Shown here: positions 34,812 through 43,259 of the stretch, piece by piece
Layout: every line of letters begins with the position of its first letter
How positions within the stretch are numbered: position 1 is the first letter of the stretch
DNA from: Pseudorhodoferax sp. Leaf274
Lineage (GTDB): Bacteria; Pseudomonadota; Gammaproteobacteria; Burkholderiales; Burkholderiaceae_C
Direction: 5' to 3'
DNA: 64,000 nucleotides
Assembly (NCBI RefSeq): GCF_001422445.1
Contig: NZ_LMNA01000003.1
Coordinates: 138,576-202,575, forward strand
Translations under genes and position numbers: made by a program
The notes under the pieces: generated by a model
What the model was told of the DNA's origin: nothing
Databases searched by the model: none
What the model saw: only the letters and a program-made list of their open reading frames with translations

Positions 34812-35785
34812 ACAAGCAACCCCAGAAAATCCTGTACGTGGACGACGAAGCCATGGCGCTGAAGTACTTCGAGCGCCTGGTCTCTCCGCTGGCGCCGGTC
34901 CTCACCGCCTCCTCGGTCGAGGCCGGCAGGGCCATGCTGGCCCAGCATGCCGACGAGATCGCCGTGCTGGTGTCCGACCAGCGCATGCCCGGCGCCTACG
35001 GCAACGAGCTGCTGCGCCACGCGCACGACCACCATCCCAACATCGTGCGCATGCTGACCACGGCGTACTCCGAACTGGGCGAGGCCATCGAGGCCATCAA
35101 CTCCGGCCACATCTACCGCTACATCACCAAGCCCTGGGATCTGGAGAGCCTGCGCGCCGACCTCAAGAACGCGCTGGAACTGGCCGCGCTGCGCAGCGAG
35201 CGCGACACGCTGCTGCGCGAAAAGCTCATCGTGCAGCAGCAACAGTTGCTGGCCGAGCGCGTGACGCAGCTGGTGGTGGCCTGCGCCGGCTTCGTGCGGC
35301 CCGACCATGCGCCGCGCGTCGAGGCGTTCCTGCGCTCGGCCAGCGTGCTGGGCTGCCGGCCGCCGGCGATCGACTGGCACACCACCGACCATGCCGACCT
35401 GATGCAGGCCGAGACGGCGCGCAGCATCGCCATCGGCACCGAACTGGCCGCCTGGGGCCGCTGGTTCGCCGACCAGGGCAGCGCCCGCCCGCCGCTGGCG
35501 GTGCTCGACGAGGCGCTGGCCGGCGCCTCTGAAATCCACGAAGGCAAGCTGATCGTGCGCGACCGTGCCGCACTGGTCTGGCCGCTGGAAGCGCCCACGG
35601 CGGCACCCGTCAACGCGGCCGGCACGGCCTGGCTGGCCTGGCTGCTGTGGACCGAGGGCAGCGCCACGCTGCAGCCGCAGGCCGAAGGCCGCTGGCTGGT
35701 GGTGCCCGGCGCCTTGCCCGAGCAAGGGCAACTGCGGCGCGACTGGATGGCCGCGGCCATCGAGCGCATCGAGGGGGCGGGCTGA
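34808..35785 (+). CDS. phcQ: PhcQ-like response regulator
   Basis: 325 residues. N-terminal receiver domain about 7-125 with Asp57 (VLVSDQRMPGAYG), AIEAINSGHIYRYITKPWD and the conserved lysine before PWD. After a helix (ALRSERDTLLREKLIVQQQQ) comes an about 170-residue C-terminal region with no recognised DNA-binding motif. In Ralstonia PhcQ acts with PhcR to raise PhcA activity at high cell density, so it probably works by protein contact. Overlaps phcR by 4 bases. Last gene of the operon; a PhcA gene is not in the window. Confidence 0.8.
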   Translation: MNKQPQKILYVDDEAMALKYFERLVSPLAPVLTASSVEAGRAMLAQHADEIAVLVSDQRMPGAYGNELLRHAHDHHPNIVRMLTTAYSELGEAIEAINSGHIYRYITKPWDLESLRADLKNALELAALRSERDTLLREKLIVQQQQLLAERVTQLVVACAGFVRPDHAPRVEAFLRSASVLGCRPPAIDWHTTDHADLMQAETARSIAIGTELAAWGRWFADQGSARPPLAVLDEALAGASEIHEGKLIVRDRAALVWPLEAPTAAPVNAAGTAWLAWLLWTEGSATLQPQAEGRWLVVPGALPEQGQLRRDWMAAAIERIEGAG

Positions 35786-35790
35786 GGCCC

Positions 35791-36360
35791 TCAGGCGGGC
35801 GGGCGCGCCTGCACCGTGCCCGCGGCGCGCGCGAACAGGCCGGCGCCCAGGTGGTGCAGCGTCTGCAGATCGGTGTTGTCGTCCCGGAACGACCAGTGCC
35901 CGTTGTCGAACACGCGCGGATCGGCCGCTGCCGCCACCACCTCGCCGAAGCAGGTGTCGTAGGCCGCTTCGGTGTGGCGTTCGGGGATCAGCCGGCATTC
36001 GAGCCAGCCCACGCAGCCCTGCTCCAGCACCGGCATGCCCAGCACCGGCCCGCTGGCGGCCGCGATGCCCAGGCGTGCGAACTTGTCGCCCTCGCGCCCG
36101 CTCGTGCTGCCCACGGCATAGGCCAGGTCGGCCAGCGCCGCGCCCGGGATGCACAGCGCGAATGCGCCGCTGGCCATGACCAGCTCGCGCGTGAAGGTGT
36201 TCTTGTCGATCACCACCGCGATGCGCGGCGGCGTGAACTCCACGGGCATCGACCAGGCCGCCGCCATCACGTTGCGGCGCCCGCCGTGCGCGCTGGTCAC
36301 GAGCACGGTGGGGCCGTGGTTGATCAGGCGGCTGGCGTGGTGCAGCGCGACGGGCTTCAT
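35791..36360 (-). CDS. Flavin reductase family protein
   Basis: 189 residues, start ATG 36360. The FMN-binding split-barrel of flavin reductase-like proteins is clear (GPTVLVTSAHGGRRNVMAAAW, IAVVIDKNTFTRELVMASG, FALCIPGAALADLAYAVGS). Such proteins use NAD(P)H to reduce FMN for a partner monooxygenase, or act as flavoproteins alone. It overlaps the PheC-like gene by 4 bases (ATGA), so the two are coupled. It converges on phcQ, 5 bases away, with no terminator seen. Confidence 0.85.
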   Translation of the reverse strand: MKPVALHHASRLINHGPTVLVTSAHGGRRNVMAAAWSMPVEFTPPRIAVVIDKNTFTRELVMASGAFALCIPGAALADLAYAVGSTSGREGDKFARLGIAAASGPVLGMPVLEQGCVGWLECRLIPERHTEAAYDTCFGEVVAAAADPRVFDNGHWSFRDDNTDLQTLHHLGAGLFARAAGTVQARPPA

Positions 36361-37145
36361 TTGAGCCACTTGGCCGCCGCCTCGCGCACCGCGCCGCGGC
36401 TGTCCACCAGCTCCCAGGCGAAGCGCAGCACGCGCAGGTACTCCGCGTCGTCGGCCGGCGCCATGAAGCCCAGCGTGTTCACAGGCGTCAGCGGCGCATC
36501 GATGAAGGCCGCATGCAGGCGCGGGTCCACCCGCGCGTAGTGCAGCGCCTCGTAGGTCTCGGTGATCATCACGTCGCCCTTGCCCTCGGCGATGAGGCCG
36601 GGGATCTCGGCGTTCTTGTCGTGCGTGCTGACCTGGGCGGCCGTCAGGTTCTGCAGCACATAGGCCTCGTTGGTGCCGCCGGGGTTCTTGATCACGCGCA
36701 CGCCGGCCTGGTTCAGGCTCTCGCGCGTGCGGAACCTGTCCTTGTCGGCCGCGCGCACCAGCGCCACCTTGCCGAAGGGCGCGTAGCCCGGCAGCATGTC
36801 GACCTGGCGCAAGCGCGTCACGTTGCGCGTGATGCCGCCCACGGCGACGTCGAACTTGTCGGCCTGGATGTCCTTCATGAGGTTGGGCCAGGTGGTCGGC
36901 ACGTACTCGACCTTGGCGCCCAGTTCCTTGGCCATGGCCTCGATGAGGTCGATGTCGTGGCCGCTGTAGCCCGTGTCCGTCTTGATCGCGAAGGGGCGGT
37001 AGTCGCCGGGCGTGCCCACGCGCAGCGTCTTGCTCTCCATGATGCGGTCCAGCCGCGGGCCGGCATGGGCGGTGGCGAGAAGGGCGGAGGCGGCCAGCAC
37101 GGCCGCGCCGACGAGGGCTTGCATGAAGGTCTTGCGCTGCATCAT
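36357..37145 (-). CDS. Periplasmic cyclohexadienyl dehydratase-like / ABC-type solute-binding protein
   Basis: 262 residues from the ATG at 37145 (AGGA 8 bases upstream). Signal peptide about 1-29 (AVLAASALLATAHA). Type II periplasmic-binding fold. The sequence follows P. aeruginosa PheC closely: RLDRIMESKTLRVGTPGDYRP, GYSGHDIDLIEAMAKELGAK, VPTTWPNLMKDIQADKFDVA, GGI..N..R.RQ, and NPGGTNE. PheC converts prephenate or arogenate to phenylpyruvate or phenylalanine in the periplasm. An alternative is an amino-acid ABC binding protein, but no permease or ATPase gene is nearby, which favours the enzyme. Confidence 0.75.
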   Translation of the reverse strand: MMQRKTFMQALVGAAVLAASALLATAHAGPRLDRIMESKTLRVGTPGDYRPFAIKTDTGYSGHDIDLIEAMAKELGAKVEYVPTTWPNLMKDIQADKFDVAVGGITRNVTRLRQVDMLPGYAPFGKVALVRAADKDRFRTRESLNQAGVRVIKNPGGTNEAYVLQNLTAAQVSTHDKNAEIPGLIAEGKGDVMITETYEALHYARVDPRLHAAFIDAPLTPVNTLGFMAPADDAEYLRVLRFAWELVDSRGAVREAAAKWLK

Positions 37146-37183
37146 CTGTTCCTGGTGGATCGAGCGGCGCATCCTACCGGGCT

Positions 37184-38008
37184 CTACCGTGGGCTGAACA
37201 GCCCATTGAGCTCCGCGCCCGCCGCGGCGCCCGCGAAGCCGTCGAAGCGGCCGTGCTGCGCCAGGTCCTTGGCGGCGCGCATGAAGCCGCCCCAGGCCGC
37301 GCGTGCCAGGCCACCGCCGACGCTGACGCGGCGCACGCCCAGCGCGGCGATCTCGGCCATGGTGTGTTCGGAGGTGCCGCCCACGAGCAGGTTGACCGGC
37401 CTGGGCGCGACGGCCGCCACGACGGCCGCGATCTGCGCGCGCGCGCGGATGCCGGGCGCATACAGGCAGTCGGCGCCGGCCGCGGCGTAGGCGCGCAGCC
37501 GGGCCAGCGTGTCGTCCAGGTCGGGTTGGCCGCTGAAGAAGTTCTCGGCCCGGCCGACCAGCAGCGTGTCGCCGCCGGCCGCGTCGATGGCGGCGCGCGC
37601 GGCCGCGAGCCGCGCTACGGCCACCTCCAGCGGGTACTGGGGGGCCGCAGGATCGCCGGTGCCATCCTCGATCGACAGGCCGGCCACGCCGGTGGCCACG
37701 GCCAGCCGCACGCTGTCTGCCACGGCCTGCGGTGTGTCGCCGTAGCCGTCCTCGAAGTCGGCATTCACGGGCAGGTCGGTCGCGGCCACGATCTCGCGCA
37801 GGTGGGCCAGCACCGCGTCGCGCGGCATGGCGCCGTCGGCCCGGGCCTGCGACCAGGCGTGGCCGGAACTCGTGGACGCCAGGGCCTCGAAGCCCAGGCT
37901 TTCGAGGTAGCGCGCGCTGCCCGCGTCCCAGGGGTTGGGGATCACGAAGCAGCCCTGGCGGTGCAGGGCGTGGAAGGCGGCGCGTTTCTCGGCGGTGCTG
38001 CGGGGCAT
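37184..38008 (-). CDS. Isocitrate lyase / PEP mutase family enzyme
   Basis: 274 residues, ATG at 38008 with AGGAG upstream. TIM-barrel family with GCFVIPNPWDAGSARYLESL, the metal-site region VNADFEDGYGD, GLSIEDGTGD, and VGRAEN. The catalytic KKCGH of true isocitrate lyases is absent, so it belongs to the broad PEP mutase, methylisocitrate lyase and oxaloacetate decarboxylase side of the family. Acts on a 2-oxo- or C-C bond in a dicarboxylate. Lies 38 bases upstream of the PheC-like gene on the same strand. The substrate is not known. Confidence 0.82.
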   Translation of the reverse strand: MPRSTAEKRAAFHALHRQGCFVIPNPWDAGSARYLESLGFEALASTSSGHAWSQARADGAMPRDAVLAHLREIVAATDLPVNADFEDGYGDTPQAVADSVRLAVATGVAGLSIEDGTGDPAAPQYPLEVAVARLAAARAAIDAAGGDTLLVGRAENFFSGQPDLDDTLARLRAYAAAGADCLYAPGIRARAQIAAVVAAVAPRPVNLLVGGTSEHTMAEIAALGVRRVSVGGGLARAAWGGFMRAAKDLAQHGRFDGFAGAAAGAELNGLFSPR

Positions 38009-38123
38009 GCGAAGTCTCCTGTGGTGGGCTGGCGCGGCCAAGGGCTTTGCGGCCAGGCGGGCGCAGCGCGGCTATGGTCGCAGAACGCGGTCAGGCACGG
38101 GCCGCTTTTGCGGAAGGGCTGCC

Positions 38124-38687
38124 ATGCACCGACGACATCTCACCGCGGCCGCGATCGCGCTGGCCTGCACCGTGGCGCTGCCCGCGCTGGCACAGGCGCC
38201 GCCCTGGCCCGCGCTGGGGCCGGACGGTATCGTGCTGTTCCGCCATGCCGACGCGCCGGGCACGGGCGACCCGCCGCAGTTCCGGCTGGGCGACTGCGGC
38301 ACGCAGCGCAACCTCGGCGAACGCGGCCGCGTGCAGGCGCAGGAACTGGGCGCGCGCTTTCGCGCCAGAAACATCGCCGTGGGCCAGGTGCTGGTCAGCC
38401 AGTGGTGCCGCACGCGCGACACGGCCGAACTTGCGTTCCCTGGCCGCATGCAGGAGGCACCCGCCTTCAACTCCTTCTTCAACGAGGACGCGGCCCAGTC
38501 CGCGCGCCAGACCGAGGCCGCCCGCGCCGTGCTGGCGGGCTGGCGCGGCCCGGGCGTGCTGGTGGTGGTCACGCACCAGGTCAACATCACGGCGCTGACC
38601 GGGATCTTCCCGGCCTCGGGCGAGGGCATCGTGGTGCGCAGCCTGCCGGCGCGCGGGCTGGAGGTCGTGGGGCGGCTGCCGCCCTGA
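38124..38687 (+). CDS. Periplasmic histidine phosphatase superfamily protein
   Basis: 187 residues, ATG 38124 with GGAAGG upstream. Signal peptide about 1-24 (MHRRHLTAAAIALACTVALP). The phosphoglycerate-mutase-like core has the catalytic RH (LFRHADAPG, Arg40-His41), a later arginine region LVSQWCRTRDTAEL, and the second catalytic histidine VVTHQVNITALTG. Hydrolyses a phosphate ester in the periplasm; family members range from phytase to Ais-like proteins, and the substrate here is unknown. Converges on the enoyl-CoA hydratase gene with 9 bases between. Confidence 0.85.
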   Translation: MHRRHLTAAAIALACTVALPALAQAPPWPALGPDGIVLFRHADAPGTGDPPQFRLGDCGTQRNLGERGRVQAQELGARFRARNIAVGQVLVSQWCRTRDTAELAFPGRMQEAPAFNSFFNEDAAQSARQTEAARAVLAGWRGPGVLVVVTHQVNITALTGIFPASGEGIVVRSLPARGLEVVGRLPP

Positions 38688-38696
38688 GGGCGCGCC

Positions 38697-39509
38697 CTAG
38701 CGCCCGCTGAACCGCGCCGTGCGCCGCTCGACGAACGCGCGCAGGCCCTCGGCCGCGTCTTCGCTGTTGGCCAGGCCCTTCTGCACGGCGATGAACTCGC
38801 CCACGGCGGCGGCCACGCCTTCTTCCACGGTCTTGCGCACCGACAGCCGCGTGGCCACCACGGCCAGCGGCGCCTGCGCGGCGATGGCGCCGGCAATGCG
38901 CAGGGCCTCGTCCAGCTGCTGGCCTGCCGGCACCACCTTCTGCACGAAGTTCAGCCGCAGCGCCTCGGCCGCGTCGAACACGTCGGCCGTCAGCAGGTGC
39001 AGCAGCGCGTTGCCGCTGCCGGCGCGCTCGGCCATGCGCAGCGTGGCGCCGCCCGTGGCCATGATGCCGCGCTGCACCTCCAGCTGCGAGAAGCGGCAGT
39101 CGTCGGCCGCCACCACGATGTCGGCCGCCAGCATGAGCTCGATGCCCAGCGTGTAGGTGATGCCCTGCACCGCCACCACCATGGGCTTGGTGCGGCGCCG
39201 GTACTGCGGCAGCCCCAAGTCCACCGGGTCGACCAGGCCGTCGGGGATGGCCTTCTCGCCGCGCTGCATCAGCGGCGCGAAGCTGGGCAGGTCCAGCCCG
39301 GCCGTGAAGTGCCCGCCCAGCGCGTGCAGCACGCCCACGCGCAATGCAGGCTCGTCGTCCAGCCGCGTGTAGGCCTCGGCCAGCTGGCGTTGCATCGCGG
39401 GCGTGAAGCCGTTGCGCTTGGCGGTGCGGTCGATGCCGATCAGCAGGATGTGGCCGCGCTGCTCGGTCACGATGCGGCCTTCGGCCGGGGTGGTGCTTGT
39501 CTCCGTCAT
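38697..39509 (-). CDS. Enoyl-CoA hydratase/isomerase family (crotonase)
   Basis: 270 residues. Crotonase fold: oxyanion-hole region GGHFTAGLDLPSF, KPMVVAVQGITYTLGIELMLA, CRFSQLEVQRGIMATGGAT, and the C-terminal helices (ANSEDAAEGLRAFVERR...FSGR). The catalytic glutamates of hydratases (Glu144/Glu164 in rat) are not fully clear, with the second at LEVQRGIM. Likely hydrates or isomerises a 2-enoyl-CoA. It follows the 3-hydroxyacyl-CoA dehydrogenase gene by 24 bases on the same strand; together they could perform two beta-oxidation steps. Confidence 0.85.
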   Translation of the reverse strand: MTETSTTPAEGRIVTEQRGHILLIGIDRTAKRNGFTPAMQRQLAEAYTRLDDEPALRVGVLHALGGHFTAGLDLPSFAPLMQRGEKAIPDGLVDPVDLGLPQYRRRTKPMVVAVQGITYTLGIELMLAADIVVAADDCRFSQLEVQRGIMATGGATLRMAERAGSGNALLHLLTADVFDAAEALRLNFVQKVVPAGQQLDEALRIAGAIAAQAPLAVVATRLSVRKTVEEGVAAAVGEFIAVQKGLANSEDAAEGLRAFVERRTARFSGR

Positions 39510-39533
39510 TCTTGTGTTCTCCGGTGGTGTAGG

Positions 39534-40388
39534 TCAGTAGATGTACACGCCGCGGCCGGTCTTGCGGCCCAGGCGGCCGGCGGCCACCATTTCCTTGAGC
39601 AGCGGGCAGGGGCGGTACTTGCTGTCGCCGTACTCTTCGAGGTAGACGTTCATGACGGCCAGGCACACGTCCAGGCCGATCATGTCGGCCAGCGCGAGCG
39701 GGCCGATGGGCTGGTTGCAGCCCAGCTTCATGCCGGCGTCGATGTCCTCGGGCGTGGCCAGGCCCTCGGCCAGCACGAAGAAGGCCTCGTTGATCATCGG
39801 CACCAGGATGCGGTTGACGACGAAGCCCGGCGCGTTCTTCACGGTGATGGGCGACTTGCCCAGCGCCAGCGCCAGCGCGTGCACGGCGGCATGCGTCTCG
39901 TCGCTGGTCTGCAGGCCGCGGATGATCTCCACCAGCGCCATCATCGGCACCGGGTTGAAGAAGTGCATGCCGATGAACTTCTCGGGCCGGCCGGTGGCCG
40001 CTGCCATCTTGGTGATGCTGATCGACGAGGTGTTGGATGCGATCAGCGTCTCGGGCGGCAGCACGGCCTCGGCCTGCTTCAGGATCTTGAGCTTGAGCTC
40101 GTAGTTCTCGGTGGCGGCCTCGATCACCAGCTGCGCGGCGGCCAGGTCGGCGTAGTCGGTGCTGGTTTGGATGCGGGCCAGCGCGGCGGTCTTGTCGGCC
40201 TCGGTGGCCTTGTCCTTCTTGATGAGCCGGTCCAGGCTGCCGGCCACGGTGGCCAGGCCCTTTTGCACGGCCGCGTCGGAGATGTCGACCATGACGACGT
40301 CGATGCCGCTGGTGGCGCAGGCCTGGGCGATGCCGTTGCCCATGGTGCCGGCGCCGATGATGCCGACGGTGCGGATGGGGGTGCTCAT
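39534..40388 (-). CDS. 3-hydroxybutyryl-CoA dehydrogenase
   Basis: 284 residues from ATG 40388 (MSTPIRTVGIIGAGTMGNGI). NAD-binding GAGTMGNG, catalytic His in NTSSISIT..IGMHFFNPVPMM, and the C-terminal dimerisation domain (GFVVNRILVPMINEAF) with PLLKEMVAAGRLGRKTGRGV at the end. Oxidises (S)-3-hydroxyacyl-CoA to 3-oxoacyl-CoA, with butyrate-sized or phenylacetate-pathway substrates. First gene of a two-gene unit with the enoyl-CoA hydratase downstream. Confidence 0.93.
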   Translation of the reverse strand: MSTPIRTVGIIGAGTMGNGIAQACATSGIDVVMVDISDAAVQKGLATVAGSLDRLIKKDKATEADKTAALARIQTSTDYADLAAAQLVIEAATENYELKLKILKQAEAVLPPETLIASNTSSISITKMAAATGRPEKFIGMHFFNPVPMMALVEIIRGLQTSDETHAAVHALALALGKSPITVKNAPGFVVNRILVPMINEAFFVLAEGLATPEDIDAGMKLGCNQPIGPLALADMIGLDVCLAVMNVYLEEYGDSKYRPCPLLKEMVAAGRLGRKTGRGVYIY

Positions 40389-40482
40389 TGGGGAACTCCT
40401 GGGGATGGGGTGGGAGGGGGCCGGCTGCGGTATCGTGGCCGCGTGGAAGGCAGGCCGGGCCTGCTGTGTCGCAGCATCATAA

Positions 40483-41514
40483 ATGTTCGATTTCGCGGTG
40501 TTGGGGGGTGGAGCCACGGGCTACGGCCTGGCGCTGCGGCTTGCCGCGGACGCGGCCGTGCAGGTCGCGCTGGTCGAGGCCGGGCCGGCCCCTGCGGCGA
40601 TCCTGCGGCGGCGCCGGCCGCGCCCGGCCTGGCGCTGGGCCACCGTGGCGCAGCCCGGCCTCAACGGCCGCGCCGTCGCGCTGACGGCCGGAAAGGGCCT
40701 CGGCGGCACCGCCGCCTGGGACGCGGAAGCCGCACCGCTGCCCCGGCCCGGCAACCTCACGGTGTTCACCGACGCGCTGGCCGTGCGCGTGCTGCTGCAG
40801 GGCCGGCGTGCCACTGGCGTGGAACTGCACCGCGCCGGCCTGGTGCAGCAGCTGCGCGCGGCGCGCGCCGTCGTGCTGTGCGCCGGCGCGCTGCAGTCGC
40901 CGCTGTTGCTGATGCGTTCGGGCATCGGGCCGCATGCCCACCTGGTGGCCGCGGGCGTGGCCACGCGGCACGACCTGCCGGGCGTGGGCCTCCAGCTGCA
41001 GGTGCCGGTGCGGCTGCCGTTGCCGCTGCGGCGCGGTGCTTTCGCCGCATGGGGCCTGCGCCGCTCGGCCGACGACCTGGAGCTGGTGCTGGAGCAACCT
41101 GCCAGCCGCGGCCGCCTCGGCCTGCAGGGCAAGGACCCCGCACAGCCGCCGCGGCTGGACCCGGACCTGCTCAGCGATCGCGACGATGTGCAGGCGCTGG
41201 CCCAGCACCTGCGCGCCACGCTGGCCGGGCTCGGCGCCGAGGGGCTGCGTGCCGCGCGGCCCTGGGCGGGGCCGCTGCCCGACCTGGCACTGGAGCGCCT
41301 GCTGCGCGAGCATGCGGAACCCGGCATCGGCGTGGCCGGCGGCTGCTGCCAGGGCGATGGCCCGCTCGCCGTGGTCGATGCGCAGCTGGCCGTGCGCGGC
41401 ATCGCCGGCCTGCACGTGGCCGATGCCTCGGTGCTCACGCAGTTGCCGGCCGACAGCCGCGCCGTGGCCGCGCTGGGCGAGCCGCTTGCGCAGGCACTGC
41501 TGCGCGTAGCCTGA
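40483..41514 (+). CDS. Short, degenerate GMC oxidoreductase-like flavoprotein
   Basis: 343 residues, against about 530-560 in GMC family enzymes (choline dehydrogenase type). FAD-binding N-terminus is present with DFAVLGGGATGYGLALRLA (GxGxxG). KGLGGTAAWD replaces the family's GGSSAINGM signature, and the region normally between this signature and the ATP-binding middle is largely missing. ARAVVLCAGALQSPLLLMRSG is good. The C-terminal catalytic site is altered: the HxxGTCRMG element reads GVAGGCCQG and GNTNAP reads ADSRAV, so the catalytic His-Asn/His pair is lost. It may bind FAD without catalysis, or be a decaying gene with an open frame. Confidence 0.6.
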   Translation: MFDFAVLGGGATGYGLALRLAADAAVQVALVEAGPAPAAILRRRRPRPAWRWATVAQPGLNGRAVALTAGKGLGGTAAWDAEAAPLPRPGNLTVFTDALAVRVLLQGRRATGVELHRAGLVQQLRAARAVVLCAGALQSPLLLMRSGIGPHAHLVAAGVATRHDLPGVGLQLQVPVRLPLPLRRGAFAAWGLRRSADDLELVLEQPASRGRLGLQGKDPAQPPRLDPDLLSDRDDVQALAQHLRATLAGLGAEGLRAARPWAGPLPDLALERLLREHAEPGIGVAGGCCQGDGPLAVVDAQLAVRGIAGLHVADASVLTQLPADSRAVAALGEPLAQALLRVA

Positions 41515-41515
41515 A

Positions 41516-41854
41516 TCAGCGGGCCGGCTCCAGCGCCACCACGGTCAGCGCGCCGTCGATGCGCTCGGCCGTGAAGCGCACCTTGTCGCCCTCGGCCAGG
41601 CCTTCGAGCAGCCGCGCGTCGGCCGCGCGGAACACCATGGTCATGGCGCCCATGCCGAGGTTCGGCAAGGGGCCATGCCGCAGCGTGATGCGGCCCTCGG
41701 CGCGGTCGATCCTGCGGACCTCGCCCGTGGCCATGGCGTCGGCCGGGGCAGCGGCCTGGGTGCCGTGGCCGGCGTGCCCGTCGTCGGTGCCCTGCGCCTG
41801 CAGGGCGGTGGCGCAGGCCAGCGCGGCGCCGGCCAGGAGGATGCGTGCGTGCAT
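41516..41854 (-). CDS. CusF-like periplasmic copper-binding protein
   Basis: 112 residues. Signal peptide about 1-20 (ILLAGAALACATALQA). Short His/Gly stretch (DDGHAGHGTQ), then the CusF beta-barrel: GEVRRIDRAEGRITLRHGP, NLGMGAMTMVFRA. CusF binds Cu(I) by His-Met-Met and a tryptophan: here His61, Met67 and Met71 by count; the tryptophan is not seen. Last gene of the copper operon, 15 bases after the oxidase gene. It should carry copper in the periplasm, feeding the oxidase or an efflux system. Confidence 0.85.
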   Translation of the reverse strand: MHARILLAGAALACATALQAQGTDDGHAGHGTQAAAPADAMATGEVRRIDRAEGRITLRHGPLPNLGMGAMTMVFRAADARLLEGLAEGDKVRFTAERIDGALTVVALEPAR

Positions 41855-41869
41855 GGTCGGACTCCTTGG

Positions 41870-43249
41870 TCAATGGTGGGCGTGGTTGCCGGGCTTGCGC
41901 GCGCGCAGGGGCGGCTCGGTGCCGGCAGGCGCGGCGGGCGCGGCGGCGCGTGGCGCGGGCGGCAGTTCGCCCTCGTAGGCCGTGGCCACGCTGCCGGCCG
42001 GATGGCGGAACCAGCCCGGGTCGCGGTAGTCGCCCGGCGCCTGGTCGTCGCGCACCTTGACCACGCTGAACATGCCGCCCATCTCGAGCGGGCCGAACGG
42101 GCCGGTGCCCGTCATCATGGGCAGCGTGTTGTCGGGCAGCGGCATCTCCATGCTGCCCATCTCGGCCATGCCGGCGCTGCCCATGGCCATGTAGTCGGGC
42201 ACGAGCTGGCTGATGCGCGCGGCCACGTCGTCCTGCGCCACGCCGATCATGGTGGGCACGTCGTGGCCCATGGCGTTCATCACGTGGTGCGACTTGTGGC
42301 AGTGGATGGCCCAGTCGCCGGCCACGGCGTCGAACTCGATGGCGCGCATCTGGCCCACGGCCACGTCGGTCGTGACCTCGGGCCAGCGCGCGGCCCTGGG
42401 CACCCAGCCGCCGTCGGTGCCGGTCACCTCGAAGTGCGGGCCGTGCAGGTGGATCGGGTGGTTGGTCATCGTGAGGTTGCCCACGCGGATGCGCACGCGG
42501 TCGCCCGTGCGCGCCACCAGCGGATCGATGCCCGGGAACACGCGGCTGTTCCAGGTCCACAGGTTGAAGTCGGTCATCTCGGCCACGCGCGGCACGGCGC
42601 TGCCGGGCTCGATGGCGTAGGAGGCCAGCAGGAACGCGAAGTCGCGGTCCACCGCAAGCTGGCGCGGGTTCTTCGGGTGCACGATGAACAGGCCCATCAT
42701 GCCCATGGCCATCTGCACCATCTCGTCGGCATGCGGGTGGTACATGTGGGTGCCGGGGCGCAGCAGGCTGAACTCGTAGACGAAGGTCTTGCCGGGCGGA
42801 ATCTGCGGCTGCGTGAGCCCGCCCACGCCGTCCATGCCGTTGGGCAGCAAGAGGCCGTGCCAGTGCACCGTTGTGTGCTCGGGCAGGCGGTTGGTGACGA
42901 AGATGCGCACGCGGTCGCCCTCCACGGCCTCGATGGTCGGGCCCGGGCTCGCGCCGTTGTAGCCCCACAGGCGCGCCTGCATGCCGGGCGCGAGCTCGCG
43001 CAGCACGGGCTCGGCGACCAGGTGGAACTCCTTGACGCCGGCGTTCATGCGCCAGGGCAGCGACCAGCCGTTCAGCGTGACGACGGGGCGGAACGGCCGG
43101 CCCGTGGACGGCGGGGGCGGCGGCTGGGTGTCGGCGCCAGCGGGCGTGCCGGTGGCGGGTTCGGGCAGCGCGGCCAACGCGGCGCGCGCCACGCCGGACA
43201 GGGCGACGGCGCTGGCGGCCGCGCGGAAGAAATGTCTGCGGTCGGACAT
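41870..43249 (-). CDS. Multicopper oxidase, Tat-exported, copper tolerance
   Basis: 459 residues from ATG 43249. N-terminal Tat-like signal MSDRRHFFRAAASAVALSG. Copper ligands: HWHG (about 139), HPHADEM (about 180), HPIHLHG, and the type 1 motif HCHKSHHVMNAMG, so type 1, 2 and 3 sites appear intact. A Met-rich segment (MGSAGMAEMGSMEMPLPDN) is typical of Cu(I)-oxidising CueO/CopA-type enzymes. Oxidises Cu(I) to the less toxic Cu(II) in the periplasm. It lies 10 bases after the TolC-like gene and upstream of the CusF-like gene. It is smaller than PcoA. Confidence 0.9.
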   Translation of the reverse strand: MSDRRHFFRAAASAVALSGVARAALAALPEPATGTPAGADTQPPPPPSTGRPFRPVVTLNGWSLPWRMNAGVKEFHLVAEPVLRELAPGMQARLWGYNGASPGPTIEAVEGDRVRIFVTNRLPEHTTVHWHGLLLPNGMDGVGGLTQPQIPPGKTFVYEFSLLRPGTHMYHPHADEMVQMAMGMMGLFIVHPKNPRQLAVDRDFAFLLASYAIEPGSAVPRVAEMTDFNLWTWNSRVFPGIDPLVARTGDRVRIRVGNLTMTNHPIHLHGPHFEVTGTDGGWVPRAARWPEVTTDVAVGQMRAIEFDAVAGDWAIHCHKSHHVMNAMGHDVPTMIGVAQDDVAARISQLVPDYMAMGSAGMAEMGSMEMPLPDNTLPMMTGTGPFGPLEMGGMFSVVKVRDDQAPGDYRDPGWFRHPAGSVATAYEGELPPAPRAAAPAAPAGTEPPLRARKPGNHAHH

Positions 43250-43259
43250 GGGGAGGCTT

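Noticed and set aside
36357..37145. Ordinary amino-acid ABC transporter binding protein
   Set aside because: Possible, but the PheC-like motifs and the absence of permease and ATPase genes favour the dehydratase; kept as an alternative in the entry.
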